64,000 nt of DNA, taken from contig JAHHQY010000002.1 in NCBI GenBank assembly GCA_020026115.1, positions 25,075-89,074 of the forward strand, given 5' to 3'. This DNA is from Actinobacillus sp. (GTDB lineage: Bacteria; Pseudomonadota; Gammaproteobacteria; Enterobacterales; Pasteurellaceae). Made by a program: the position numbers and the translations under genes. Positions 10,417 through 19,676 of the stretch are shown here, piece by piece. How positions within the stretch are numbered: the first letter of the stretch is position 1; every line of letters begins with the position of its first letter. The notes beneath the pieces are model-generated. The model did not search any database. It was given only the letters and a program-made list of their open reading frames with translations, and was not told the DNA's origin.

Positions 10417-11606
10417 TGAATCATCGAACCCATATTAAATATTGGTAAATACATACCCAGCATAATTAAGCCAATCAATCCGCCAATAATAAGCATAAGA
10501 AAAGGTTCTAATAATTGCGAAAAAACATCAATTTTATCATTAAGTTTTTCGCGATAATTGTCTGCAATTTTTTGCAAGATATCAGCTAAATTGCCACTTT
10601 TCTCGCCTATATATAGCATTTGTTGCGCTTGCAAAGGCAAAAAACTTCCACGCATGGCAAAAGAAAAAGCATAACCTTGCCCAATGAAATGTAATATGCG
10701 CTGAATTTCCTGTTGAAAAGGCCGATCTTCGCTTTGTTTATTATCCAAAAAACTTTGTAGCGCAAAATTTAACGGCACGCCAGCTTGTAACATTAAAGCC
10801 AGGCTTTGGGCAAAATTTACAATGCGAGCCAAAGCATAAATTTGTCCAACCGCGGGAAAATGATGCTGAATTTTTTGCTGATATTTTTTTACTCTCGCGC
10901 CGAAAAAATACCACAACACATAAAAAATTATGCCCAGGCTAATTAAATAGGTAGCCTTTGTGCGTAAAAATGTCGAGATTTGTAGTAAAACCGCCGTAAA
11001 AAACGGTAAATCTTGCAAGTTATCACCATACATGGCAGAAAATTGAGGCACGACAAAAATCAATAATAACAAGGTTAGGCTTAAGGAAATACCCAACACA
11101 AGGCTTGGATAAAGAAGAATTTTTTGGATTTTTTGGCGCATTTGTAATTGTTGCTGTTTATGCAAGGCAATTTGCAAACATAAAGGGGCCATTTGCCCTG
11201 TCATTTCGCCTACTTTAATGAGTTGCTGTTCTTGCGCTGTTAAATATTTTCCTTGCTGATTTAAGGCTTGAGAGAAAGAAAATCCCGCTTGTAGTGCCAA
11301 AATTAATTGCTCTAACCAGCCATAAATTGCCAGATTATGGCAATCTTGTTGCAAAATTTGTAAGGCACTTTTTAATGAAACCGCGGAATTTAGCAAAACC
11401 GCTAACTGAGTGAAAATTGCACAAATTTCTGCTGGTGTGGCTTTTGCGCGTAATGACCAGTTTTTTTGCAATTTCACTTTATGAAAGCCTTGTTGTAATA
11501 ATTTTTGCTTTCCTTGCAATACATTTTCCGCCAAGAGTAATCCTTTTTGTTTTTCCCCTAAGCGATTATGACCTTGCCATTGAAATGTGTGTAATTTTCC
11601 TTTCAT
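10413..11606 (-). CDS. pilC: Type IV pilus inner-membrane platform protein
   Basis: A 397-residue protein with two tandem T2SF/GspF domains (residues about 55-175 and 255-380), each built around hydrophobic helices, e.g. ILLYPSLVLGISLSLTLLL and PFLMLIIGGLIGLIMLGMYL. It forms the inner-membrane base on which the PilB motor acts. Its start overlaps the pilB stop (TAATG) and its end overlaps pilD. Between the two domains, an exact copy of the CTCGCGCCGAA motif (minus strand sense) encodes FGARV. Confidence 0.93.
   Translation of the reverse strand: MKGKLHTFQWQGHNRLGEKQKGLLLAENVLQGKQKLLQQGFHKVKLQKNWSLRAKATPAEICAIFTQLAVLLNSAVSLKSALQILQQDCHNLAIYGWLEQLILALQAGFSFSQALNQQGKYLTAQEQQLIKVGEMTGQMAPLCLQIALHKQQQLQMRQKIQKILLYPSLVLGISLSLTLLLLIFVVPQFSAMYGDNLQDLPFFTAVLLQISTFLRTKATYLISLGIIFYVLWYFFGARVKKYQQKIQHHFPAVGQIYALARIVNFAQSLALMLQAGVPLNFALQSFLDNKQSEDRPFQQEIQRILHFIGQGYAFSFAMRGSFLPLQAQQMLYIGEKSGNLADILQKIADNYREKLNDKIDVFSQLLEPFLMLIIGGLIGLIMLGMYLPIFNMGSMIQ
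10894..10904 (+). repeat. Uptake-like motif, exact copy, inside pilC
   Basis: Coding strand in frame as FGARV between the two T2SF domains. Confidence 0.85.
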
Positions 11607-13012
11607 TATCCCAAAACCCTTTTAACTTCTGCTTTATCGGTTATCCCTTGGTTAACTTTAAGCTGTGCTACTGTGGCTAAATTTGGATAATCCAAAATAA
11701 AATCTTGCTCTTGCTCATGCAAACTTTGTCCTTGCAAGAATTGATAAATCCCAACGCGTCCTTGATAACCCTCTTGGCAATGGCAATCTTGTTTTTTGCC
11801 CAAAAGACAATTTTGGCAACATTTTCGCAATAAACGTTGTGCGATCACCAATAATAAACTGCTTTCAATTTCAAAAGGTTTGATGCCTAATTGCTGTAAG
11901 CGCGCCAAGGCGGATTGCGCATCATTGGTATGTAAAGTAGAAAGAACTAAATGCCCAGTTTGTGCAGCACGCAAAGCCATTTGTGCGCTTTCTTCATCAC
12001 GAATTTCACCGAGCATAATAATATCGGGATCTTGGCGTAAAAAAGTTCTGAGCAAACGGCTAAAAGTTAAGCCTATTTGTGGGTTAATTTGGCTTTGCAC
12101 CACGCCTTGCACTTCAATTTCAATGGGATCTTCTGCCGTTAAAATATGCTTTTCACTGTCATTCAACCAAGATAAGGCCGAATAAAGAGAAATACTTTTT
12201 CCGCTCCCTGTTGGGCCGGTGACTAAAATTAAGCCTTGCGGTTGAGATAATGCTTTTTGGAAAAGAGCTTTTTGCTCTGCGGTCATACCTAATTTTTCAA
12301 AATCATCCACTAACGGCGTATTTTTTTGCACACGCAATACTGCTTTTTCCCCATAATTTGTCGGCAAGGTGGACACCCGAAATTCTAATTGCTCGCCAAA
12401 GGTTGTTTTAAACTCAAAGCGTCCGTCTTGGGGTAAGCGCATTTCGCTAATATCTAATTTAGCGAGCAATTTTAAGCGGGAAATAATACGTTTCGCCAAA
12501 CTCGCGCCGATTTTTTGTTGCAAATGTAATACGCCATCAATACGCAAGCGGATAAATAAAGCCTCAGCTTGAGGCTCTAAATGAATATCCGAGGCATTTT
12601 TTTGTAATGCTTGTTCAAAAATTTGATTAAGCAATAAAATCACCGGTTCGTCATCGGCCAAACTTTCTGCGGGATTTTCGCTATTTTCAAAGGCCGTATA
12701 TTGCACATTTTCTTGCTCATTAATCTGATTTTTAGGGGTAAGTTGTTGTAATAATTGTTTTAAATGCTCACTTTCAATTAAAACTGGTTCAACGACTTTC
12801 CCCGTAAAAAAAGAAAAGAACTCACAGGCCGTTAAATTTTCTAAATCATCAATACCTAACCAAAGTTGCTTGGCATTTTCAGCTAAAGGTAAGGCTAAGT
12901 AACGCAGTAAAATCCGCTCTTGTTCTTGATTTCGTTGCCATATCTTCGCTGGAATAGAAAAAGTTTCGCCATTCTTCGCCAATACAATCGGTGTTCTATT
13001 GCTGTGAAACAT
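11606..13012 (-). CDS. pilB: Type IV pilus assembly ATPase
   Basis: The cytoplasmic motor for pilus extension, a GspE/PilB-family ATPase of 468 residues. A Walker A motif GPTGSGKS is at about residues 266-273, with ASDIHLE, the Asp box LTAEDPIE and Walker B IMLGEIRDEESA, plus TGHLVLSTLHTND. A C-terminal cysteine cluster (CCQNCLLGKKQDCHC) fits the family's zinc motif. The N-terminal MshEN region is short. The start is ambiguous: GTG at 13015 or the ATG given here at 13012, both served by AAGGA upstream. It begins 6 bases after the pilA stop. A near-match of the uptake-like motif lies at 12501-12510. Confidence 0.93.
   Translation of the reverse strand: MFHSNRTPIVLAKNGETFSIPAKIWQRNQEQERILLRYLALPLAENAKQLWLGIDDLENLTACEFFSFFTGKVVEPVLIESEHLKQLLQQLTPKNQINEQENVQYTAFENSENPAESLADDEPVILLLNQIFEQALQKNASDIHLEPQAEALFIRLRIDGVLHLQQKIGASLAKRIISRLKLLAKLDISEMRLPQDGRFEFKTTFGEQLEFRVSTLPTNYGEKAVLRVQKNTPLVDDFEKLGMTAEQKALFQKALSQPQGLILVTGPTGSGKSISLYSALSWLNDSEKHILTAEDPIEIEVQGVVQSQINPQIGLTFSRLLRTFLRQDPDIIMLGEIRDEESAQMALRAAQTGHLVLSTLHTNDAQSALARLQQLGIKPFEIESSLLLVIAQRLLRKCCQNCLLGKKQDCHCQEGYQGRVGIYQFLQGQSLHEQEQDFILDYPNLATVAQLKVNQGITDKAEVKRVLG
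12501..12510 (+). repeat. Uptake-like motif, near match, inside pilB
   Basis: CTCGCGCCGA followed by T; coding strand in frame as IGAS. Confidence 0.65.
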
Positions 13013-13018
13013 CACGTT

Positions 13019-13465
13019 TTATTCCTTTTTTGTGCTAATAACAGTTGTACAAAAACCTGCTGGGAAAATCTCCGTATCTGAACAAGCCACCTTCCAAGTT
13101 GTTTCCCCATCTTCTGGTGGCGTTAAGACGTATTTCACGCCCTTAAGATTGCCGTCACCCTCAACGGTAATCACACCTTTACTGGTCGTTAATGACTTAA
13201 TTTTCCCTTTCGTTGTTAAGTTTGCGGGAATACCTTGACTGCCGGCGCCACATTTAGATAAATCACCCGTATTAAACTGACAAATTTCTACGGCGGTTTT
13301 ATAAGACGCTGCGGCAGTAATCAATTCCGTAACCGCGGCTTTTTTGGTGTAATTTTGATAAGAAGGAATGGCAATGGTGGCTAAAATTGCCACAATGGCA
13401 ATCACAATCATTAATTCAATTAAGGTAAAACCTTTCTCTGTCTTTTTAACATTGAGTAGTTGCAT
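13019..13465 (-). CDS. pilA: Type IV prepilin, major competence pilin
   Basis: A 148-residue prepilin. The leader peptide ends in KKTEKG, with cleavage expected between Gly12 and Phe13; the mature N-terminus FTLIELMIVIAIVAILATIA carries the conserved Glu at position 5 and a hydrophobic helix that anchors the pilin. Two C-terminal cysteines (ACSD and FCTT) can form the usual disulphide loop, with another pair (ICQF, KCGA) further upstream. In H. influenzae PilA is needed for DNA uptake and twitching. It is the first gene of pilABCD and has GAGGAACAACTT upstream. A CRP-S-like site is about 100 bases upstream of the start. Confidence 0.95.
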   Translation of the reverse strand: MQLLNVKKTEKGFTLIELMIVIAIVAILATIAIPSYQNYTKKAAVTELITAAASYKTAVEICQFNTGDLSKCGAGSQGIPANLTTKGKIKSLTTSKGVITVEGDGNLKGVKYVLTPPEDGETTWKVACSDTEIFPAGFCTTVISTKKE

Positions 13466-13558
13466 AAGTTGTTCCTCATAAATACAATGTATCGCTAATT
13501 TTTAAGTGCTTGAAGTTTGTATTAAGGAAAACCTTGCAACAAGAAAGCTTGTTTTTTC

Positions 13559-13576
13559 TTACGATCTACTTCGCAA
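13559..13576. promoter_or_regulatory. CRP-S (competence) regulatory site for pilABCD
   Basis: TTACGATCTACTTCGCAA fits the competence-type CRP-S site TGCGA-N6-TCGCA with one mismatch (TACGA in the left half), flanked by T- and A-runs as in H. influenzae CRP-S sites. It is centred about 102 bases upstream of pilA and only about 20 bases before ampD, so it most likely drives pilA. In this family CRP-S sites require the regulator Sxy, which is encoded at the end of the window. Confidence 0.7.
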
Positions 13577-13586
13577 AAATAGAAAA

Positions 13587-14162
13587 ATGACAGAAAAAAT
13601 TTTACCTTTTACTCCTTTAAAAATTAAACATGGCCAACTTATCGATGTGCGCCAAGTTCCCTCTCCACATTATGACGCTCGCCCAAATATTGATGATATT
13701 TCCTTGTTGGTCATTCATTATATAAGCTTGCCCCCTGAAGAGTTTGGCGGGGATTTTGTTGATGATTTTTTTCAAGGAAAATTAAAGCCTTCGCAACATC
13801 CCTTTTTTCAAGAAATTGCCCATTTACAGGTTTCAGCCCACTGTTTTATTCGACGAAATGGTGAAATTACACAATATGTTAATTTTCAAAAACGCGCTTG
13901 GCATGCTGGCGTGTCTTTCTTTCAAGGGCGGGATAAATGTAATGATTTTGCTATTGGTATTGAATTGGAAGGCTCTAACAATCAACCTTTTACCCCGCAA
14001 CAATATGCCAGCTTACGAAATTTAACCTTAAGCATTATGCAAGCCTATCCAAAAATTACGCGCGAGCGTATTGTCGGACACTGCCATATTGCGCCAGAAC
14101 GTAAAGTTGACCCTGGAAAGTTTTTTGATTGGCCCGGTTATTTTCAAAGTTTAGAGAAATAA
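13587..14162 (+). CDS. ampD: 1,6-anhydro-N-acetylmuramyl-L-alanine amidase
   Basis: AmpD is a cytoplasmic zinc amidase that removes the peptide from anhydromuropeptides during cell-wall recycling. The 191-residue protein has zinc ligands at about His44 (LLVIHYISLP), His155 (RIVGHCHIAPE) and Asp165 (KVDPGKFFDWP), and the family block HCFIRRNGEITQYV. The ATG at 13587 is chosen; an upstream GTG would add residues unlike the family and run through the regulatory region. It is divergent from pilA, the arrangement seen in several Pasteurellaceae. Confidence 0.93.
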   Translation: MTEKILPFTPLKIKHGQLIDVRQVPSPHYDARPNIDDISLLVIHYISLPPEEFGGDFVDDFFQGKLKPSQHPFFQEIAHLQVSAHCFIRRNGEITQYVNFQKRAWHAGVSFFQGRDKCNDFAIGIELEGSNNQPFTPQQYASLRNLTLSIMQAYPKITRERIVGHCHIAPERKVDPGKFFDWPGYFQSLEK

Positions 14163-14187
14163 AAAAGCGAGCTTATTGCTCGCTTTT
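14163..14187. terminator. Bidirectional terminator between ampD and emrB
   Basis: AAAAGCGAGC (14163-14172) and GCTCGCTTTT (14178-14187) with a 5-base loop, directly after the ampD stop and 3 bases from the emrB stop. Confidence 0.85.
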
Positions 14188-14189
14188 TC

Positions 14190-15719
14190 TTAATTTTTTG
14201 CTTTTTCTGGCTTTGCAAACCAAATGACAACAATCATTGCAAGGAAAGCCAAAGCCGATAACCAAAAGATTTCATTACTAGAAATAATAAATCCTTGTTC
14301 GGTAATTTGACGGGCAATCAGGCCTGAAGTTTGTTGTTGCGATAAACCAAAACTTTCCATTTGAGCGTAATAATCCACCGCATTGGCTGAATAAGCCGTA
14401 ATGGACTCGGTTAATTGAGAATGATGTAAAGCTTCTCGGTTATACCACATATTCATCACTAAAGAGGTTCCAATAGAGCCGGCTAAGGTACGCAAAAAGT
14501 TAAATAAACTTGCTGCCGAAGCCATTTTTTCTTGCGGAATTTCTGAAAGCGTAATATCCGTTAATGGCATAAAGAAACAAGCTACCGCTAAACCTTGAAT
14601 AAACTGTGGGAAAGCGACATCAAAAAAGCTCATATCCGGTTCAAAAACATAGGCACGCCACATAAAAGAACCGGCATACACTAAGAAACTTAATGTGATT
14701 AAACAGCGCATATCCACTTTTTTACTAAATTTCCCAATTAAAGGCATAACAATAAGCGGTAAAAAACCAATAGGTGCGGCCGCTAAACCTGCCCATGTTG
14801 CGGTGTAGCCATAAACAGATTGCAGTAAAATTGGAATTAAAACCACAGAGCCAATATAAAAGAGGAATGAAAGACTCGTTGCTAAACAGCCGATAAAAAA
14901 GTTCCTCGATTTAAACAAGGACACGTCCACAATAGGATTATCATCGGTCAGTTCCCAAATAATGAGCCAAACAATACCAATAAATGCAATTAAACCCAGT
15001 ACGATAATTTGTGTCGAGCTAAACCAATCATATTCTCGGCCTTTATCCAACATTAACTGTAAAGCACCCACGCCGAAAATTAGGAGCATTAAACCAACTA
15101 AATCAATAGGTTCATGAGAAATATAACTTTCTCGATGCAGAAGCAATTTGCCCGCAACAAGTACCACAAAAAGCCCAACGGGAACGTTAATAAAGAAAAT
15201 CCACCCCCAATGGGCATTATCGCTAATCCACCCGCCTAAAATTGGCCCAACAACAGGGGCGATAACCACCGTCATTGACCAAAAAGCTAAAGCCATCGGA
15301 CGTTTTTCTTTGGGGTAATTATTAAGTAATAAACTTTGAGATAAAGGAATTAAAGGCCCTGAAACCGCCCCTTGTAAAGCACGAAAAATTAAAAGCATCT
15401 CTAAATTGCTTGAGATACCACAACACCAAGAAAATAAAGTAAAAAGCGCTGTGGCAACAATAAATAAACGCACTTCGCCAAAGCGTTTAGCCAACCAGCC
15501 TGTAATTGGAATGGAAATGGCATTCGCCACCCCAAAAGAGGTGATAACCCAAGTTCCTTGTGAGCTTGAGGCACCTAAATCCCCAGAAATTGTTGGAATC
15601 GCGACATTAGCAATACTTGAATCTAGCACTTGCATAAAAGTTGCAAAAGCAAGGGCTAATGTCATCATTACCAAAGCAACACCCGTTACAGGCGGATAAT
15701 GAGTTCCAGTATTACGCAT
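14190..15719 (-). CDS. emrB: EmrB-type multidrug efflux transporter (DHA2 family)
   Basis: An inner-membrane drug:proton antiporter of 509 residues with about fourteen hydrophobic segments, the DHA2 subfamily of major facilitators. Visible signatures are LDSSIANVAIPTISGDLG in helix 1, WLAKRFGEVRLF (the loop 2-3 motif), and WGWIFFINVPVG. It works with the periplasmic adaptor EmrA and an outer-membrane TolC-like channel, which is not in this window. Its ATG overlaps the emrA stop (TAATG), so the two are translated together. Substrates cannot be read from sequence; relatives export hydrophobic compounds such as uncouplers. Confidence 0.92.
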   Translation of the reverse strand: MRNTGTHYPPVTGVALVMMTLALAFATFMQVLDSSIANVAIPTISGDLGASSSQGTWVITSFGVANAISIPITGWLAKRFGEVRLFIVATALFTLFSWCCGISSNLEMLLIFRALQGAVSGPLIPLSQSLLLNNYPKEKRPMALAFWSMTVVIAPVVGPILGGWISDNAHWGWIFFINVPVGLFVVLVAGKLLLHRESYISHEPIDLVGLMLLIFGVGALQLMLDKGREYDWFSSTQIIVLGLIAFIGIVWLIIWELTDDNPIVDVSLFKSRNFFIGCLATSLSFLFYIGSVVLIPILLQSVYGYTATWAGLAAAPIGFLPLIVMPLIGKFSKKVDMRCLITLSFLVYAGSFMWRAYVFEPDMSFFDVAFPQFIQGLAVACFFMPLTDITLSEIPQEKMASAASLFNFLRTLAGSIGTSLVMNMWYNREALHHSQLTESITAYSANAVDYYAQMESFGLSQQQTSGLIARQITEQGFIISSNEIFWLSALAFLAMIVVIWFAKPEKAKN

Positions 15720-16918
15720 TAATTTTTGCCTATATTTGCTTGAATAATCGCTTCAATTTTGGCATTTAAGGCTTTTTCATCATAATGCAACACATTGGTG
15801 GAATACACCGCTTGCAAGGCTTTCGCAGGACGTAAAACTTCACCGTCTGTTTTGCTCACATCCACTTTTGCCAACGCCGATAAACCTAAACGTAATGGAT
15901 GTTGCGCCACTTCTTTGGCATCTAAAGCAATGCGTACCGGTAAGCGTTGTACAATTTTAATCCAGTTCCCTGTGGCATTTTGCGCAGGTAATAATGAGAA
16001 AGCACTACCCGTTCCCATATCAATCCCCACAACTTTGCCGTGAAACACCACATCATCGCCGTATAAATCAAAGGTCACTTTCGCCTCTTGGCCTAAACGC
16101 ATATCTTTTAATTGGGTTTCTTTGAAATTGGCTTCAACCCACATTTGTTCAGCGGGAATCACGGCCATAAGTGGACGCCCTACATTAATGCTTTCGCCGA
16201 CTTGCACATTGCGTTTTGCTACATAACCTGTCACGGGACTTAAAATTTGAGTACGCTGTAAATTCAGCCAAGCGACTTGCATATTATCCATCGCCATTTT
16301 TACCGCAGGTTGCTCTTTTAATGGCGTCTTTAATAATAAGGCTTCACTGGCTAATAATTGATTTTTTGTCGCATTAAAACTGGCTTTCGCTTGTTCGTAA
16401 GCTTCTTTGGCGTGAGCGAGTAATTCTGTTGTTGTGGCCTGAACTTTCGCTAACTTAAGCTGGCGCTTGTAATCATCTTGCGTTTTCTTAACTAAAATCG
16501 CTTGCGCTTCTTTTGTTGCGTTTAATTGCGCTACTGTAAAATGTAAATTTTGCACATTACGCACCGCTTGTGCTAATTGCTCTTGCGCTTGATTAAAAGC
16601 TAATTCGCGATCTTTACGATTCAACACAACTAACACATCGCCTTCGTGGACATAATCCATATTCTGCACATTAATTTGTGCCACACTTCCGGCTACTTGG
16701 CTTGAAATGGCCACTTGATTTCCTTGCGCATAAGCGTCATCCGTTTCTTCTAAACCACGAATAAAAAGAAACCAATAACCCACTGTTGCCACACTGGCTA
16801 AAAGTAATAAAACAACAAATAAAAACATGGAACGAACACGCGCTTTTTTATGGGTTGTCGTCGTTTCAATCATCGGGGCATCAGATGAGTTTTGTGTTTG
16901 TTCGGTTTGATCCGTCAT
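15719..16918 (-). CDS. emrA: EmrA-type membrane fusion protein
   Basis: The periplasmic adaptor that links EmrB to the outer-membrane channel. The 399-residue protein has a cytoplasmic N-terminus, one transmembrane segment (MFLFVVLLLLASVATVGYWF, about residues 37-56), the biotinyl-lipoyl motif GSVAQINVQNMDYVHEGDVLV, a long Ala/Gln/Lys-rich coiled-coil hairpin, and the beta-barrel segment GYVAKRNVQVGESINVG. The start at 16918 has AAGGA upstream; an ATG at 16939 overlaps the end of emrR and was rejected. It lies 21 bases after emrR. Confidence 0.92.
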   Translation of the reverse strand: MTDQTEQTQNSSDAPMIETTTTHKKARVRSMFLFVVLLLLASVATVGYWFLFIRGLEETDDAYAQGNQVAISSQVAGSVAQINVQNMDYVHEGDVLVVLNRKDRELAFNQAQEQLAQAVRNVQNLHFTVAQLNATKEAQAILVKKTQDDYKRQLKLAKVQATTTELLAHAKEAYEQAKASFNATKNQLLASEALLLKTPLKEQPAVKMAMDNMQVAWLNLQRTQILSPVTGYVAKRNVQVGESINVGRPLMAVIPAEQMWVEANFKETQLKDMRLGQEAKVTFDLYGDDVVFHGKVVGIDMGTGSAFSLLPAQNATGNWIKIVQRLPVRIALDAKEVAQHPLRLGLSALAKVDVSKTDGEVLRPAKALQAVYSTNVLHYDEKALNAKIEAIIQANIGKN

Positions 16919-16939
16919 ATAAAATTCCTTGCTTGTCAA

Positions 16940-17443
16940 TTAGTCGACTTTTTCAATATGTGCCGTTAATTTGCGTAAAATACGTAATAATTCACCTTGC
17001 TCTTCACGGCTTAATACCGCAAAGGTTTCATGAATTAACTTCCATTGATTAGGTAAAAATTTCTCTAAAAATTCAATGCCTTGCGTAGTAATTTTTAATA
17101 AATAAGCACGGCGATCTTCTTTCATCAATTTACGTTCAATCCAACCATTTTTTTCTAACTCGTCGCTCACACGCGTAATATTTGTACGTGATGAACCAAG
17201 CATTTCACTTAAATTAGAAGGCTGAATGGCTTGTTTTGGTTGATAATAAATCAATACTAAGGCTAAAAATTGCGTTTCATTAAAACCAAATTGACGCAAT
17301 AATTTCGTGCGATGATCTTTGTAAAGTTGGGTGAAATTAGTTAATAAACGCACTAAAACCAACTCATCAACAGGCAAAGGTTGCATGCTATGAGCGGCAC
17401 TTTTGCGCATTAATTTTTCTTGTTCTTCAAAAGTATGTTTCAT
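16940..17443 (-). CDS. emrR: MarR-family repressor of the emrAB operon
   Basis: A 167-residue MarR-family winged-helix protein. The DNA-binding part is seen as QPSNLSEMLGSSRTNITRVSDELEKNGWIERK followed by the wing DRRAYLLKITTQG, described here in pieces of the same domain (residues about 75-125). Helices before and after form the dimer interface. E. coli EmrR/MprA represses emrAB and releases DNA when drugs bind. The position as first gene of emrR-emrA-emrB supports the same job here. Confidence 0.85.
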   Translation of the reverse strand: MKHTFEEQEKLMRKSAAHSMQPLPVDELVLVRLLTNFTQLYKDHRTKLLRQFGFNETQFLALVLIYYQPKQAIQPSNLSEMLGSSRTNITRVSDELEKNGWIERKLMKEDRRAYLLKITTQGIEFLEKFLPNQWKLIHETFAVLSREEQGELLRILRKLTAHIEKVD

Positions 17444-17527
17444 TATATGTTTTCCTAAAAAAATAACTGCGAATTATATAATAACCCTAGTAACTATCAA
17501 AAGAATTTATCATTTTATTTTTTCCTA

Positions 17528-17538
17528 CTCGCGCCGAA
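17528..17538 (+). repeat. Uptake-like motif, exact copy, between emrR and tal
   Basis: CTCGCGCCGAA followed by ATTTTG, a single copy in a divergent intergenic region. Confidence 0.85.
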
Positions 17539-17671
17539 ATTTTGCTTTTTCCGTAAAAAATAAATCCCATAAATGCCCTGGAAAGTGTATGCAAAAGTTA
17601 CAGATTTTGTGCTATTCTACGGCGAGTTTTTACTTCATTTCTAATTCGTTTATTCACATAAGGAAAAAACA

Positions 17672-18625
17672 ATGACAACACAATTAGATGCATTACGTGA
17701 AATGACCGTTGTAGTGGCAGATACTGGCGATATCGATGCAATGAAAGTTTACCAACCAGAAGATGCAACCACGAATCCTTCGTTAATTTTAAGTGCTTCT
17801 GCACTACCACAATACGCACCATTGATTGATGAAGCTATCGCTTATGCAAAAGCGCAAAGCAACGATCCTGCGCAACAATTAATTGATGCGGAAGATAAAT
17901 TAGCGGTAAATATCGGTTTAGAAATTTTAAAAATCGTCCCTGGACGTGTTTCAACTGAAGTAGATGCTCGTTTCTCTTACGACACAGAAAAAACCGTAGC
18001 AAAAGCACGCAAATTGATGGCTCTTTACAATGAAGCAGGCATTAAAAATGAACGCATTTTAATTAAAATCGCTTCAACCTGGCAAGGTATCCGCGCGGCA
18101 GAAATCCTTGAAAAAGAAGGCATTAACTGTAACTTAACCCTATTATTCTCTCAAGCTCAAGCGCGCGCTTGTGCAGAAGCTGGCGTTTATTTAATTTCAC
18201 CATTCGTTGGCCGTATCTTAGACTGGTACAAAGCAAACGGTGAGAAAAAAGACTACACTGCCGAAGAAGATCCAGGCGTAATTTCTGTATCTAACATTTA
18301 CAACTATTACAAACAATACGGCTATAACACAGTTGTTATGGGTGCAAGTTTCCGTAATGTTGGCGAAATTCAAGCTTTAGCCGGTTGCGACCGTTTAACT
18401 ATCGCACCTAAATTATTAAAAGAATTACAAGAAAGCGATGCAGATTTACCTCGTAAACTTGAATTTAAAGGCGAAGTGCTAGCGAAACCTGCCCCAATGA
18501 CGGAAGCAGAATTCTTCTGGGAACACAATAGCGATCCAATGGCAGTAGAAAAATTAGCGGAAGGTATTCGCAAATTTGCTGTTGACCAAGAAAAATTAGA
18601 AGCGATGTTACGCGCTAAATTCTAA
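17672..18625 (+). CDS. tal: Transaldolase
   Basis: Transaldolase of the pentose phosphate pathway, moving a dihydroxyacetone unit from sedoheptulose-7-phosphate to glyceraldehyde-3-phosphate. The 317-residue protein has DATTNPSLI near residue 30-40, the [14 protein letters not shown] block, and the Schiff-base lysine in [11 protein letters not shown] (about residue 131). It matches TalB in length (317). It stands alone with its own terminator. Confidence 0.96.
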   Translation: MTTQLDALREMTVVVADTGDIDAMKVYQPEDATTNPSLILSASALPQYAPLIDEAIAYAKAQSNDPAQQLIDAEDKLAVNIGLEILKIVPGRVSTEVDARFSYDTEKTVAKARKLMALYNEAGIKNERILIKIASTWQGIRAAEILEKEGINCNLTLLFSQAQARACAEAGVYLISPFVGRILDWYKANGEKKDYTAEEDPGVISVSNIYNYYKQYGYNTVVMGASFRNVGEIQALAGCDRLTIAPKLLKELQESDADLPRKLEFKGEVLAKPAPMTEAEFFWEHNSDPMAVEKLAEGIRKFAVDQEKLEAMLRAKF

Positions 18626-18641
18626 GCATTTTCTTAATAAA

Positions 18642-18665
18642 AAATGCCATCAAAAGATGGCATTT
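18642..18665. terminator. Terminator between tal and cobB
   Basis: AAATGCCATC (18642-18651) and GATGGCATTT (18656-18665) with an AAAA loop, followed by a T-run. It can serve both convergent genes. Confidence 0.85.
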
Positions 18666-18671
18666 TTTTTA

Positions 18672-18682
18672 CTCGCACCGAA
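18672..18682 (+). repeat. Uptake-like motif, one mismatch, after tal
   Basis: CTCGCACCGAA (G to A at position 6) followed by AAATGGCT, directly after the tal terminator. Confidence 0.75.
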
Positions 18683-18702
18683 AAATGGCTTTTGCTTCAA
18701 AG

Positions 18703-19410
18703 TTATTTTTTTAAATTCAATAATAGACTTTCAACAAAAGCTGGCACAATTTCACTTGCTTTGCCATATTTTCGCACTTGGAACTCCGTGTGTTTTTTAC
18801 TTGGTTCTAAATTCAGTTCTATTGTTTGCGCATGGGCGCGATGGGCTTCTTGCACAAAACCCGCCGCAGGATACACATTTCCAGAAGTACCAATAGCAAT
18901 AAAATAATCGCACTGAAATAATGCTTCATAAATGCGATCCATTTCAAAAGGCATTTCACCAAACCACACAATATTCGGACGCAATCTTTGCGGTGTTTTA
19001 CAACAAGTACAACGATCTTTTGCCGTTACGTCCCTTTGCCAAGGATAAATTTGTCCGGATCGTTCGCAACGCACCGTTAATAGATCGCCGTGCATGTGAA
19101 TTAAATTTTTGGATCCTGCTCTTTCATGTAAGTTATCCACATTTTGTGTAACTAATAGAAAATCTTTCCCTAATTTTTCTTCCAACTTCGCCAAGGCAAA
19201 ATGAGCGTTATTTGGCTTAATTTTGGGATCAAATAATTTTGCTCGACGCGCATTATAAAATTCTTGCACTAATGTTGGGTGACGAAAAAAACCTTCTGGC
19301 GTCGCCACATCTTCAACTTTATGTTCTTCCCATAAACCATCTTCGGCGCGAAAAGTACGAATACCGGATTCTGCCGAAATCCCCGCACCAGTTAAAACCA
19401 CAACTTTCAT
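18703..19410 (-). CDS. cobB: NAD-dependent sirtuin deacylase
   Basis: A Sir2-family lysine deacetylase/desuccinylase of 235 residues. The NAD motif [14 protein letters not shown] is at residues about 8-21, [12 protein letters not shown] follows, the catalytic His is in HMHGDL, and the zinc module has one cysteine in VRCERSG and a CTCC cluster. The family Y/R pair that reads succinyl groups is suggested by NARRAKLFD. An uptake-like motif variant (19342-19352) encodes FRAED, next to the NAD motif. Confidence 0.93.
   Translation of the reverse strand: MKVVVLTGAGISAESGIRTFRAEDGLWEEHKVEDVATPEGFFRHPTLVQEFYNARRAKLFDPKIKPNNAHFALAKLEEKLGKDFLLVTQNVDNLHERAGSKNLIHMHGDLLTVRCERSGQIYPWQRDVTAKDRCTCCKTPQRLRPNIVWFGEMPFEMDRIYEALFQCDYFIAIGTSGNVYPAAGFVQEAHRAHAQTIELNLEPSKKHTEFQVRKYGKASEIVPAFVESLLLNLKK
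19342..19352 (-). repeat. Uptake-like motif, one mismatch, inside cobB
   Basis: Reads TTCGCGCCGAA on the minus strand, coding for part of the conserved FRAED stretch. Confidence 0.7.
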
Positions 19411-19629
19411 ACTCTCTCCTCTTATTCAGTTAAAATTTTGATTATAAGCCTATCTTGATATTTTTCTTCTCTTCTTTTTTTTCTGCTTTTTGGATATTTT
19501 TTGCTTATCTGCTTCATTTATAAACTTATTTTGCTTTATTTGTAATCTTTTTTTGCCTTTAATTTATAACTAAAGAGTGAAAATAAAACAAAACTTAAAA
19601 AAACTATATAACGTTTCACAAAAAAGTGT

Positions 19630-19635
19630 GTATAA
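19630..19635 (+). promoter_or_regulatory. Probable -10 element of mop
   Basis: A perfect TATAAT 42 bases upstream of the mop ATG; the -35 region (TATAAC at 19607-19612) is weak. Confidence 0.4.
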
Positions 19636-19676
19636 TATGCGCATCATTTTAAAGAACAACCAAACTGGAGAATAAT

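Noticed and set aside
13506..13586. Upstream GTG extension of ampD
   Set aside because: It runs through the CRP-S-like site and has no family similarity; the ATG at 13587 matches homologues.
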